From Nitrosomonas sp. sh817 (lineage in GTDB: Bacteria > Pseudomonadota > Gammaproteobacteria > Burkholderiales > Nitrosomonadaceae): a stretch of DNA of 64,000 nt. The position numbers and the translations under genes are program-made. The stretch is from the NCBI RefSeq assembly GCF_030908545.1, contig NZ_CP133083.1:2427691-2491690 (forward strand). The letters are read 5' to 3'. Positions 43,082 to 51,220 of the stretch are shown piece by piece. Position 1 is the stretch's first letter. The number at the start of each line of letters is the position of its first letter. Below the pieces are notes generated by a model. It searched no databases and was not told where the DNA came from. It was given only the letters and a program-made list of their open reading frames with translations.

Positions 43082-43879
43082 ATGATGCTTTCACATAATA
43101 AATTGCGCATTCTAATCGTCGATGATTCCATTTCTATTCGTAGCGTTTTGCGAGCACTGCTTCATAATGATGATTATGATGTCGTCGGTGAACTTGGCAG
43201 CGGCGCAAAATTACTTGCTGCGATCGCCAGCCTGAATCCGCACATTATTTGCCTCGATTACAATTTACCCGATGCCGACGGCCTTACGCTGTTGGCTCAG
43301 ATTCATTCAAATTATCCACAAATAGCGGTAATCATGATCACCGGCAGCAGTAACCGGGATCTTGAACATACCGCCGCAGAAGCAGGAACCGCTGGATTTA
43401 TCTATAAGCCGTTTTCTCAGGCGCAAATTATCAATGTATTACAGAAAGTAGCGCATGCGCAACGGCTTTTGATGATTGCCGAGAAAAAACGTAATCCCTT
43501 TAAAGATAAACCGTTTCATGCCACAGCGGTGGTCGCTGATGACAGTCAAACACTGCGCCGTTTATTAATGGCGATCCTGTCTCATATGGGCGTCCACGTT
43601 GTTGGTGAAGCTCATCACGGCCAGCAAGCGGTTGAGCTTGTATCGGCACATAATCCCGATATCGTTTGCTTGGATTATGAGATGCCGGTAATGAATGGCC
43701 TGGAAGCGCTAAAAATCATACGTGATCAAAACCCGTTAACCAAGGCAGTTATGATTACCGCTGCCGCTAATCGTGAAACATTCAATCGCGCTGCAAGTTC
43801 CGGAGCAAAAGGTTACATCATCAAACCGTTTCATCCGGACAAAGTAACGCAAAACATTACCCGCATTCTTGCTTGCTAA
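43082..43879 (+). CDS. Two-receiver response regulator without output domain
   Basis: The 265-residue protein is two CheY-like receiver domains in tandem. Domain 1 (about 8-128) has acidic residues D14/D15, phospho-acceptor D59 (ICLDYNLP) and K109 (YKPF). Domain 2 (about 146-265) has D153/D154, D198 (VCLDYEMP) and K248 (IKPF). No DNA-binding or enzyme domain follows, so it should act by protein contact or as a phosphate relay. No histidine kinase is near. The 176 bases before it are AT-rich with no clear promoter. Confidence 0.88.
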   Translation: MMLSHNKLRILIVDDSISIRSVLRALLHNDDYDVVGELGSGAKLLAAIASLNPHIICLDYNLPDADGLTLLAQIHSNYPQIAVIMITGSSNRDLEHTAAEAGTAGFIYKPFSQAQIINVLQKVAHAQRLLMIAEKKRNPFKDKPFHATAVVADDSQTLRRLLMAILSHMGVHVVGEAHHGQQAVELVSAHNPDIVCLDYEMPVMNGLEALKIIRDQNPLTKAVMITAAANRETFNRAASSGAKGYIIKPFHPDKVTQNITRILAC

Positions 43880-43907
43880 ATTCTAAAGGGATTTATCTAT
43901 CAACGCA

Positions 43908-44918
43908 TTATCGCGCACCAACATTTGATTTCCCAGGCTGCTTACCCGCCGCCCGCAGATCGACAATCTTATTCAACAACTGAAACCAAAATGGCGCGCC
44001 AAGCGATCCGGCAAAAGTCGTGATCAGAATGCCCATGATTTTGATAATCCATCCCATTAAATCGAGTTCCTTGCATACCCAAACTTCCGTTCCATTCTTC
44101 ATTTCTTTCCAGCCAATCGGCAGATGCAATGCTTTAATTTGTTCAACCAATACTCCGGCGGACTTAGCGGATCGCTGAACATTCTCCATGGAATCTCCAA
44201 CCATTGTCTGCTCGTTTGGCTGCGCCGCAACTGCTGCATCACCAGCCGGCGCTGATTTCTGTTCGACCAATCCTTGATTCATCAAACTTGCAACATCCAT
44301 CGAAGAAGCCGCTTGAACCAGCGCCTGCCTGAGCGCGATATCGGTCCACAAAGTTTGGGAAATTTTGATGGCGTCGATATTCAAGGCAGTGCAAACAACA
44401 AAAGCAATGGTAAAAATAATCACTTGCGTTTTCTGTTTGTACCAGCCGCCGACTCGATCCATTGCATCGTTATACCAGTTTTCCAGATTTTTCCGTCCTT
44501 TTTCGAAGTCGTCTCCGGCCTCGTGCAGCAGCAGAATAATTGACCGGCCTGCCTCAGTTTTCGCGATCGTGCTTTGTTTTTCAATCGCGTCGATTAAAGA
44601 TTGGTTGTTTGCCGGCAGCTTGCCGGTACTGCCGCATACGATATCGATCAATGCCAAGGTAAAACTTTTTGGTGGAATATACGAAGGCTTTTGCCCTGTT
44701 TTTGAAAGTCCGTTGATCAATGGATGCTTATAAAGATCCTCCACCAGTTTGTTGCCTTCACCCGATTGCAACAGATTCATCAATCCCGCTTCGAGATTTT
44801 TCGCACGCATGCGCAAAAATTGCGCCAGCATCTCGTTGATTGCCGAACAAAGCAAACTGATCAACACAAAAAGAAAAACCATCCCTAACGCAATATCCAA
44901 GATCGAGGAATTCAGCAT
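43908..44918 (-). CDS. Membrane protein of unknown function
   Basis: I do not recognise this 336-residue protein. It has a membrane helix at the N terminus (about 8-28, DIALGMVFLFVLISLLCSAI), a helical soluble region, a second helix at about 165-185 (QVIIFTIAFVVCTALNI) and a hydrophobic region at about 290-312 (GWIIKIMGILITTFAGSLGA). Residues 225-270 are polar and low in complexity. It is the only minus-strand gene between the response regulator and the six-gene cassette and is divergent from the cassette, so it could be functionally linked. Membership of any family is not claimed. Confidence 0.75.
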   Translation of the reverse strand: MLNSSILDIALGMVFLFVLISLLCSAINEMLAQFLRMRAKNLEAGLMNLLQSGEGNKLVEDLYKHPLINGLSKTGQKPSYIPPKSFTLALIDIVCGSTGKLPANNQSLIDAIEKQSTIAKTEAGRSIILLLHEAGDDFEKGRKNLENWYNDAMDRVGGWYKQKTQVIIFTIAFVVCTALNIDAIKISQTLWTDIALRQALVQAASSMDVASLMNQGLVEQKSAPAGDAAVAAQPNEQTMVGDSMENVQRSAKSAGVLVEQIKALHLPIGWKEMKNGTEVWVCKELDLMGWIIKIMGILITTFAGSLGAPFWFQLLNKIVDLRAAGKQPGKSNVGAR

Positions 44919-44993
44919 TTTTTCACCTTATTTATGAGCCGTTATGCGTGATTCTTACATTGAAAATACCGGATTAAAAACTAATCAACCCGT

Positions 44994-45022
44994 TTGACAG
45001 CTTTTTTTCTTTTCAGTATAGT
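44994..45022 (+). promoter_or_regulatory. Consensus sigma70 promoter of the six-gene cassette
   Basis: TTGACA (44994-44999), a 17-base spacer with a T-tract, and TATAGT (45017-45022) make a near-perfect sigma70 promoter. It points towards the cassette and starts RNA near 45030, so the first gene has a leader of about 317 bases. Confidence 0.75.
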
Positions 45023-45140
45023 CCAAATCATATCGGGGTTAATATTTTTCTACACCAATAGAAAAAACAAATAATAATAAAGGGTTATCCCATTATTAGC
45101 TGCATCAAAACCCACCTAAAAGACCCTCAATCGAGATAAA

Positions 45141-45168
45141 ACCGATCTGCATACTTTTGTGGATCGGT
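45141..45168 (+). promoter_or_regulatory. Leader hairpin upstream of the cassette
   Basis: ACCGATC (45141-45147) and GATCGGT (45162-45168) are perfect inverted repeats. In RNA the stem extends to 11 pairs with two G-U pairs and a six-base loop (UACUUU). No T-run follows, so it is not a terminator; it may control the leader RNA or be an operator. Confidence 0.5.
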
Positions 45169-45305
45169 GAATTCAGTCAAGTTTTAAGCATCGCGAAAAT
45201 TCCCAGCAACACTGGTGAGTTTTACAAGCGTCACTGCATCCGATCAAACCCGGTCATTTTTATGACAGAAGTGATTGGTTGAATTATTAAGACAAGTGCA
45301 ACTGT

Positions 45306-45321
45306 GCAATCGTACGGTTGC
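45306..45321. promoter_or_regulatory. 16-bp dyad before the cassette start
   Basis: GCAATCGT-ACGGTTGC is a dyad with a single mismatch, 25 bases before the first ATG of the cassette. It might be an operator or a structure that hides the ribosome-binding site (TAGGCGGT). Confidence 0.4.
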
Positions 45322-45346
45322 TGAGCTTAATTAATAGGCGGTTACT

Positions 45347-46276
45347 ATGGCTGCAAACATCTCGTTCAAACTGTCCGGTTATCCGGATAGCACCATCCGG
45401 CATTCCGCTGCAGCATCGTTGCCGCGCGCCGGGGCCGCTATCAGCAATCTAAAAGGCGCCAGCCGGGCGCATCATACGCAGATTGGTTTGGGAACACTGG
45501 GTTTTTTTGCCGCGAAACGAAACGCACCGGACTGGCAGTCGCTGGTATTGGTATCCAATCGGCATGTCTTGCTCGCCCACGATGCCGAATGCGGCGACAT
45601 AATTTTCCAGCCTGGTTACGAAGAACAAGGCGATCAAACCGTGTTTGACGTCTCACACTTAAACGCCATCGCCAAAATCGATCATACGGGAATGTGCGGA
45701 CACTATCACTACACTTATCCCGGGGAGCCGGAAAAACCTTATTTCATCGACTGTGCAACCGCTGCCTTATTATTAAAGCAGACTGAAAATCCGCTGCGTA
45801 TTCACAGTAAAGCCCAGTATTTCACCCAAGTTGCCAGGATTCATCCGCACGACACCTTCGAAGGCAGAGAACTCAAAGTACGCCTGCCGGGCCGGAGTGA
45901 CACGATTTGGGGAAAAGTCATCGATAGCGAAGCCACGGTTGAAACAGTTTCTGGCGGACGCTGCCACAATACGTTGGTGATTCGCGCCATACCGGGTGAC
46001 AAAGGTGAGTTGCACCCGTTCTCGCGCAAAGGCGATTCCGGCGCATTGCTCGTCGATCAATACCAGCGCGCCGTCGGCTTGTTGTGGGGTCAACACATGC
46101 ACGACCCTTACATAGCTTATGCCTGCCATATCCACCCGGTACTAAGTTTTCTGCAAATTATTCCTTGGCGTTTCAATTTTTGTGCATCCCAATCAACCCC
46201 AAAGGGCGGGTACGATACTGCAGAAAAAATTCATTCAATTTCCAAACTATTTCCGCATCGCATGGAGGTGAGGTGA
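45347..46276 (+). CDS. Trypsin-fold serine protease, first of a tandem pair
   Basis: The 309-residue protein has the catalytic layout of chymotrypsin-like enzymes: His73 in LVSNRHVLL, Asp135 in FIDCATAAL and Ser231 in KGDSGALLVD. It has no signal peptide and a short N-terminal region of about 40 residues. It closely matches the core of the protease encoded next (GTLG-FA, the YPxE loop, DCA, GDSG, ACHIHPV), so the two arose by duplication. A last stretch of 35 residues after IHPVLSFLQI is not in its partner. Its stop overlaps the next start (TGATG), so the pair is translationally coupled. Substrate unknown. Confidence 0.8.
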   Translation: MAANISFKLSGYPDSTIRHSAAASLPRAGAAISNLKGASRAHHTQIGLGTLGFFAAKRNAPDWQSLVLVSNRHVLLAHDAECGDIIFQPGYEEQGDQTVFDVSHLNAIAKIDHTGMCGHYHYTYPGEPEKPYFIDCATAALLLKQTENPLRIHSKAQYFTQVARIHPHDTFEGRELKVRLPGRSDTIWGKVIDSEATVETVSGGRCHNTLVIRAIPGDKGELHPFSRKGDSGALLVDQYQRAVGLLWGQHMHDPYIAYACHIHPVLSFLQIIPWRFNFCASQSTPKGGYDTAEKIHSISKLFPHRMEVR

Positions 46277-47832
46277 TGGATCAAAAAGAACTCGCTGCAT
46301 TACACGCGGAAGCCGAAACCGAGCTGAAAAAAATTCCGGGCGTGATCGGCGTCGGCTACGGCCTGAAAGAAGTCGGCGGCAAAACCACCAATCAGATTGC
46401 GTTTCGCGTGTACGTCAAGGAAAAACGCAAGCCGGAAGATTTGAATCCTGCCGATATCATCCCGAAAGAATACAAGGGCATACCCACCGATGTGGTGCTG
46501 ATCATTCAAACCAAACCGCTGCATTGCGAAGATTTGAGTCAACATTCACCATTGATCGGCGGTATATCGATCACCAATTTCAAAGCCGATAATTCAGGCC
46601 AAATCGGCGTCGGAACCTTGGGATGCTTTGCTACATTGAACGGCGTCAGCGGACCGGAAAATGTCGTGTTGCTTTCCAATAATCATGTGCTTGCAAGCAA
46701 TAATGCAGTCAATGGCGATACCGTTTACCAGCCGCGCCATATCGAAAGCGGAGGAGTCATAAGTCCCGATGGCACACAGGAACGGCGTAATCCGATTGGA
46801 AAAATCCATAACATCGGGCAGCAAGCAGTTTATTCTTATGCCTATCCCAGTGAAACAGCCCAAGATTATTACTTGGATTGCGCCATTGCCAAACTGGATA
46901 TTTGCATTTCCAGCTGGTGCAACACCAATTGCGGCGTATCGTACAAAAACGAAATTCGCAGCTTGAATATTGCTGGTAACAGCAGACTGGAAGACGTTGT
47001 CCGTGTCGCGCAAAGCGATTTGAGTGGCGGTGACTATGTTGTCCACAAAGTTGGGCGCAGAACCAGTAAAACCACCGGTAAAGTTATCGATACGATTGCA
47101 ATTGACGCCGCAGGCGGGCGTTTTATGCTGATCGAAGCTACACAACCCGACTGCAACGGTACACTACAATTTTCCGCGGAAGGTGATTCAGGATCCGCCG
47201 TAGTCAACGCACAAAATAGACTCGTCGGGCTTCTGTACGGTGGCGACGCAAGTAATCCGGCCAGATCGGCGGCCTGCCATATCCACCCGGTGATGGCCTA
47301 CCTCAGCATCACCCCCATTACCACCGCCAACCCGCCAGTCGGTCCAGCCGGGCAAACGTTGAACGATGTCGAAGGCATTTTCACCGGCATCAACCATACC
47401 ACCGAAGTGCGCGAGCGCTTCTTGAACACGCGCAAGGGCGCTGAGATTTACCAGCAGATTCTCGATCATCGTCAGGAAGTCATCGCGCTCGTCAATCACC
47501 GGCGGCCGGTTACCGTAGCTTGGCATCGCAGCAAAGGTCCTGTGTTCTTGGCGCACTTTGTCAACAATGCGCGCGACCCGGCGCACATCATTCCGCTTGA
47601 AGTGGAAGGCATCACACGCGATCAGATGATCCGGCGCATGGCCGAGGTGCTCACGCAGCAGGGCAGCGAGTCTTTGCAACAAGTCATCCGCCACTACTTT
47701 GACGAAGTGATGGGATTCATCAACAGTTTCGATAACCTGCACGAGTTCGTTAAGCAGTTTGAAACCGAGCCTCATGTAGATGAATTAATCAATCGCTCCA
47801 CTTTCGTTGAGGAGACCAACGATGTCAAATGA
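46276..47832 (+). CDS. Nal1-like trypsin-fold serine protease with C-terminal extension
   Basis: The start at 46276 is set by a strong Shine-Dalgarno (GGAGGTGAGGTG) and gives 518 residues. Residues about 15-85 (IPGVIGVGYGLKEVGGKTTN, then FRVYVKEKR) resemble the N-terminal domain of bacterial Nal1-type serine proteases. The protease domain has His137 (LLSNNHVLA), Asp201 (YYLDCAIAKL) and Ser305 (EGDSGSAVV). Residues about 365-518 form an extra, mostly helical domain of unknown role, perhaps a contact to partner proteins. No signal peptide. It overlaps the next gene by 11 bases. Confidence 0.8.
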   Translation: MDQKELAALHAEAETELKKIPGVIGVGYGLKEVGGKTTNQIAFRVYVKEKRKPEDLNPADIIPKEYKGIPTDVVLIIQTKPLHCEDLSQHSPLIGGISITNFKADNSGQIGVGTLGCFATLNGVSGPENVVLLSNNHVLASNNAVNGDTVYQPRHIESGGVISPDGTQERRNPIGKIHNIGQQAVYSYAYPSETAQDYYLDCAIAKLDICISSWCNTNCGVSYKNEIRSLNIAGNSRLEDVVRVAQSDLSGGDYVVHKVGRRTSKTTGKVIDTIAIDAAGGRFMLIEATQPDCNGTLQFSAEGDSGSAVVNAQNRLVGLLYGGDASNPARSAACHIHPVMAYLSITPITTANPPVGPAGQTLNDVEGIFTGINHTTEVRERFLNTRKGAEIYQQILDHRQEVIALVNHRRPVTVAWHRSKGPVFLAHFVNNARDPAHIIPLEVEGITRDQMIRRMAEVLTQQGSESLQQVIRHYFDEVMGFINSFDNLHEFVKQFETEPHVDELINRSTFVEETNDVK

Positions 47833-50800
47833 AGTGGATACCTTACAGCGCGTTCTGCTGCAAATCTCCAACGTATTGGAGCCGCTGGAGCGCGAGCTGA
47901 ATAGCACGCGTGCGGTGCAAACGTTTGCTGAACTCGGCATCACGCTCAACAGCGGTCAAGTGTCGTCGCTGGCTTCGCCGATGCAAGCGCTGGTCGCCAG
48001 CAGCAAAACCGTGCTGCAAAAAGCCGGGGATTTGGCGGAAGCGATTGAGGCGGAAGACATTGGGCAAATTATCGCGATCAGCGCGGAACTGATCAGCCAA
48101 GTCATCACCGCCATTCAGAAAATCGATCAGTTGCAGACCGCCGTGCAAGGGATCGGCGGTATTCCGGCGAACGTTTCCAGTCATTTCGCCGAGCGTCTGT
48201 TTAACTACTTGCTGGTCCGCACGCTGGATGCCGCCAACGGTATCAACGAATTCCTCGAGCTGCTGGGCATACTCGAGCGTCAACGTAACAACATTGGCTC
48301 CACCGATCCGGGCAATCCGGAATTCACCATTTCCACCTTTCATTTCAACGAACTGGGCAAGTGGCTGGAATCGCCGGTATCGGCATTGCAATCGCACTAC
48401 AACTGGGGCAGCAACAGCCTGGATGCAGCCGGTTTGTTGCAGCGGCTCGAACGCTTGTTGCTTCATCTCAAAGCGCCGGTTTTCTACGACGACACCGCGC
48501 CCACGCCGATTCTCGAAGCGGTCATTTTTCAGCTGCGGCCGCGCACCGATCTCAACCCCAATGGCTTGAGCTTATCAGTCCGGCAGAATCTCAGTCCCGG
48601 CAAAATCGAATTTGCCGCCGACGACCTGAAAGTCACGCTGGACTTGCAGGCCACGCTGCCGTTCGGCGCCGAACTGGTAATCCAGCCGCCAGCCAAATTT
48701 ACTTTCCAAACTTCCGCAGCCGATACGGTTTCCGGCTCGTTGAGCCTCAGCGTCAGCGCCGACCGCACACAAGCGGCAACGCCCTATCTATTGATTGGCG
48801 ACCCGGACGGCAGCCGGTTGGAAGTCGGTAAATTCGGCGTCAGCTTCGGCGGCCGGATTCAAGGCAGCGGCGGACAATCGGCAGCGGATTTTACCGTCGG
48901 CGGTGAAATCGGCGCCGGTAAACTGGCGATTTCGTTTGCCGACGGCGATGGTTTCCTCACCAATATTCTAAGCGGCATCCAGCTCAATTCCGATTTCGGC
49001 ATGGCGTTTGGCTACAACAGCAGCAACGGCTTATTTTTCGTCGGCAGCAGCGCGCTGGAAATCCAATTGCCGCTGCACCTGAATCTCGGACCGGTGGAAG
49101 TCAGCGCGCTTACTTTTTCGGTTGGTATCGACAACAACAAATTCCCCACCGCTATTTCTGCGGATATCAAAGCCGCATTGGGTCCGCTTGCAGCCGTCGT
49201 CGAGAACATCGGTCTGGCGATCGACTTTGCCTTGGTCGACAACCGCAGCGGCAATGCCGGGCCGGTCGATATCAGTCTGGGTTTCAAACCGCCTAACGGT
49301 GTGGGCTTGTCGCTCGATGTCGGCATCGTCAAAGGCGGCGGTTATCTTTATTTTGATTTCGATAAGGAAGAATACGCCGGCGCGCTGGAGTTGATGTTCA
49401 GCGGCATCGTCACGGTGAAAGCGATCGGCTTGATTACTACGCGCATGCCCGACGGTTCCGACGGCTTCTCATTGCTGATCATACTCAGCGCCGAATTCGG
49501 CACGCCGTTGCAATTGGGTTTCGGTTTTACCTTGAATGCAGTCGGCGGATTACTCGGCCTAAACCGCACGATGGAATTGGAGATCATCGCGGCCGGTGTA
49601 CGCACGGGTTCAATCGACAGCATCATGTTCCCGGACAATATCATCGAGAATGCGCCGCGCATCATCAGCGATCTGCGTCAGTTCTTCCCGCCCGCGCAAG
49701 ATGTATTTCTGATCGGCCCGATGGCTAAGCTGGGTTGGGGAACACCGACACTGGTTAGCGCTTCACTCGGCATCATCATCGAAATACCGCCGGGAAACAT
49801 CGCCATTCTCGGCGTGTTGAAAGTTGCGCTGCCTGATGAAGACGCGGCGTTGATCATCATTCAGGTCAGTTTTATCGGCGCCTTGGAAGTCGACAAGCAG
49901 CGCTTGTGGTTTTATGCCAGTTTGTACGATTCGCGCGTGATTTTTCTCACTATCGACGGCGATATGGGGCTATTGATCGCCTGGGGCGACAATGCCAATT
50001 TTGTGATCAGTGTCGGCGGCTTCCACCCTTCCTTCAAACCGCCGCCACTGCCTTTTCCCAATCCTAACCGGATTGCCATCAATATTCTAAACACTTCGTT
50101 TGCCCGTATCGGGGTGGAAGGCTATTTCGCGGTGACTTCCAATACCGTGCAGTTCGGCGCCAAAGCGGAAGTTTATTTCGGGCTCAGCGCTTTCAATATC
50201 TCCGGTCATATCGGTTTTGATGCATTGTTTCAGTTCTCGCCGTTCTACTTCATCATTACCGTTTCCGCCTCGTTCGAAGTCAAAGTGTTCGGCATCGGCT
50301 TTTTCAGCGTGCGAATGCGCGGCGAGCTGGAAGGCACCTCACCGTGGCATATCGAAGGCGAAGGCTCGATCTCGCTGCTATTCTGGGATATCGATGTACC
50401 CTTTAGTCATACCTGGGGCGAAGACGAAAACACGACGCTGCCGGCCATCGACATCATGCCGCTCATCGCAGCGGAATTCGAGAAGCTGGAAAACTGGACG
50501 GCCGAACTACCGACATCCAATCAATTGCTGGTATCGCTGCGCGCGATTGAAAGCACCAGCGATTTAATTCTGCATCCGGTCGGCGTATTGCGCGTCAACC
50601 AGCGCGCCATCCCGCTCGATTTGGATCTGGACAAAGTCGGCAATCAGAAACCGAAAGACGCCAAACGATTGACCGTCGAAGTGATCGATACCGGTTTGGC
50701 GAAGGCGGCGGATACCAAGGAATCGTTTGCCACCGCGCAATATAAAAACCTAAGCGATGCCAATAAATTGAGCGCGCCCGCATACGAAAAGCAAAATGCC

Positions 50801-51220
50801 GGTATCGAATTGTCGGTCAGCAACCAGCAAATGAAATCGTCCGCAGCGGTTAAACGGATCGTGCGTTACGAGCAAAATATCATCGACAACAATTTTATTT
50901 CACTGCTGATCCGCTTTGTCGCCATCGGCGCCGAATTTTTCAATCACTTTCTGGGCCGTAACGCCGCGTCGAAATCAGCGCTTTCGGCAAACTATAAGAC
51001 GCAGAAAGCACCGGTCGATCAAAAAATCGTCGTGAAAGAAACCGGCTACGTGGTCGCTTCGACGATGAACAACAGTCCGCATAGCAAAAATGCTTATTTT
51101 GCGACGCACGCACAAGCACAAGACTTTCTGCGCGCGCAAGTCAATCAATCACCCGCGCTGCAAGACAGTCTGCACGTCATCCCAAGCGTCGAAGCGGCGC
51201 CTCTGCAGGAGGCGGCATAA
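47822..51220 (+). CDS. Large beta-rich protein, DUF6603-like
   Basis: The product is 1132 residues, starting MSNEVDTLQRVLLQISNVLE after a GAGGAG site. Residues about 1-205 are helical. About 210-865 are long runs of alternating hydrophobic strands (for example GLFFVGSSALEIQLPLHLNL and WGDNANFVISVGGFHPSFKP), as in beta-groove or beta-solenoid proteins; from memory this resembles family DUF6603, whose function is unknown. About 866-1132 is a more polar tail. No signal peptide. It is coupled to the protease before it (11-base overlap) and to the next gene (TAATG). Confidence 0.7.
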   Translation: MSNEVDTLQRVLLQISNVLEPLERELNSTRAVQTFAELGITLNSGQVSSLASPMQALVASSKTVLQKAGDLAEAIEAEDIGQIIAISAELISQVITAIQKIDQLQTAVQGIGGIPANVSSHFAERLFNYLLVRTLDAANGINEFLELLGILERQRNNIGSTDPGNPEFTISTFHFNELGKWLESPVSALQSHYNWGSNSLDAAGLLQRLERLLLHLKAPVFYDDTAPTPILEAVIFQLRPRTDLNPNGLSLSVRQNLSPGKIEFAADDLKVTLDLQATLPFGAELVIQPPAKFTFQTSAADTVSGSLSLSVSADRTQAATPYLLIGDPDGSRLEVGKFGVSFGGRIQGSGGQSAADFTVGGEIGAGKLAISFADGDGFLTNILSGIQLNSDFGMAFGYNSSNGLFFVGSSALEIQLPLHLNLGPVEVSALTFSVGIDNNKFPTAISADIKAALGPLAAVVENIGLAIDFALVDNRSGNAGPVDISLGFKPPNGVGLSLDVGIVKGGGYLYFDFDKEEYAGALELMFSGIVTVKAIGLITTRMPDGSDGFSLLIILSAEFGTPLQLGFGFTLNAVGGLLGLNRTMELEIIAAGVRTGSIDSIMFPDNIIENAPRIISDLRQFFPPAQDVFLIGPMAKLGWGTPTLVSASLGIIIEIPPGNIAILGVLKVALPDEDAALIIIQVSFIGALEVDKQRLWFYASLYDSRVIFLTIDGDMGLLIAWGDNANFVISVGGFHPSFKPPPLPFPNPNRIAINILNTSFARIGVEGYFAVTSNTVQFGAKAEVYFGLSAFNISGHIGFDALFQFSPFYFIITVSASFEVKVFGIGFFSVRMRGELEGTSPWHIEGEGSISLLFWDIDVPFSHTWGEDENTTLPAIDIMPLIAAEFEKLENWTAELPTSNQLLVSLRAIESTSDLILHPVGVLRVNQRAIPLDLDLDKVGNQKPKDAKRLTVEVIDTGLAKAADTKESFATAQYKNLSDANKLSAPAYEKQNAGIELSVSNQQMKSSAAVKRIVRYEQNIIDNNFISLLIRFVAIGAEFFNHFLGRNAASKSALSANYKTQKAPVDQKIVVKETGYVVASTMNNSPHSKNAYFATHAQAQDFLRAQVNQSPALQDSLHVIPSVEAAPLQEAA

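Noticed and set aside
46084..46275. 64-codon upstream extension of the Nal1-like protease
   Set aside because: It overlaps the preceding protease gene, while the ATG at 46276 has an excellent Shine-Dalgarno and the stop/start TGATG junction.
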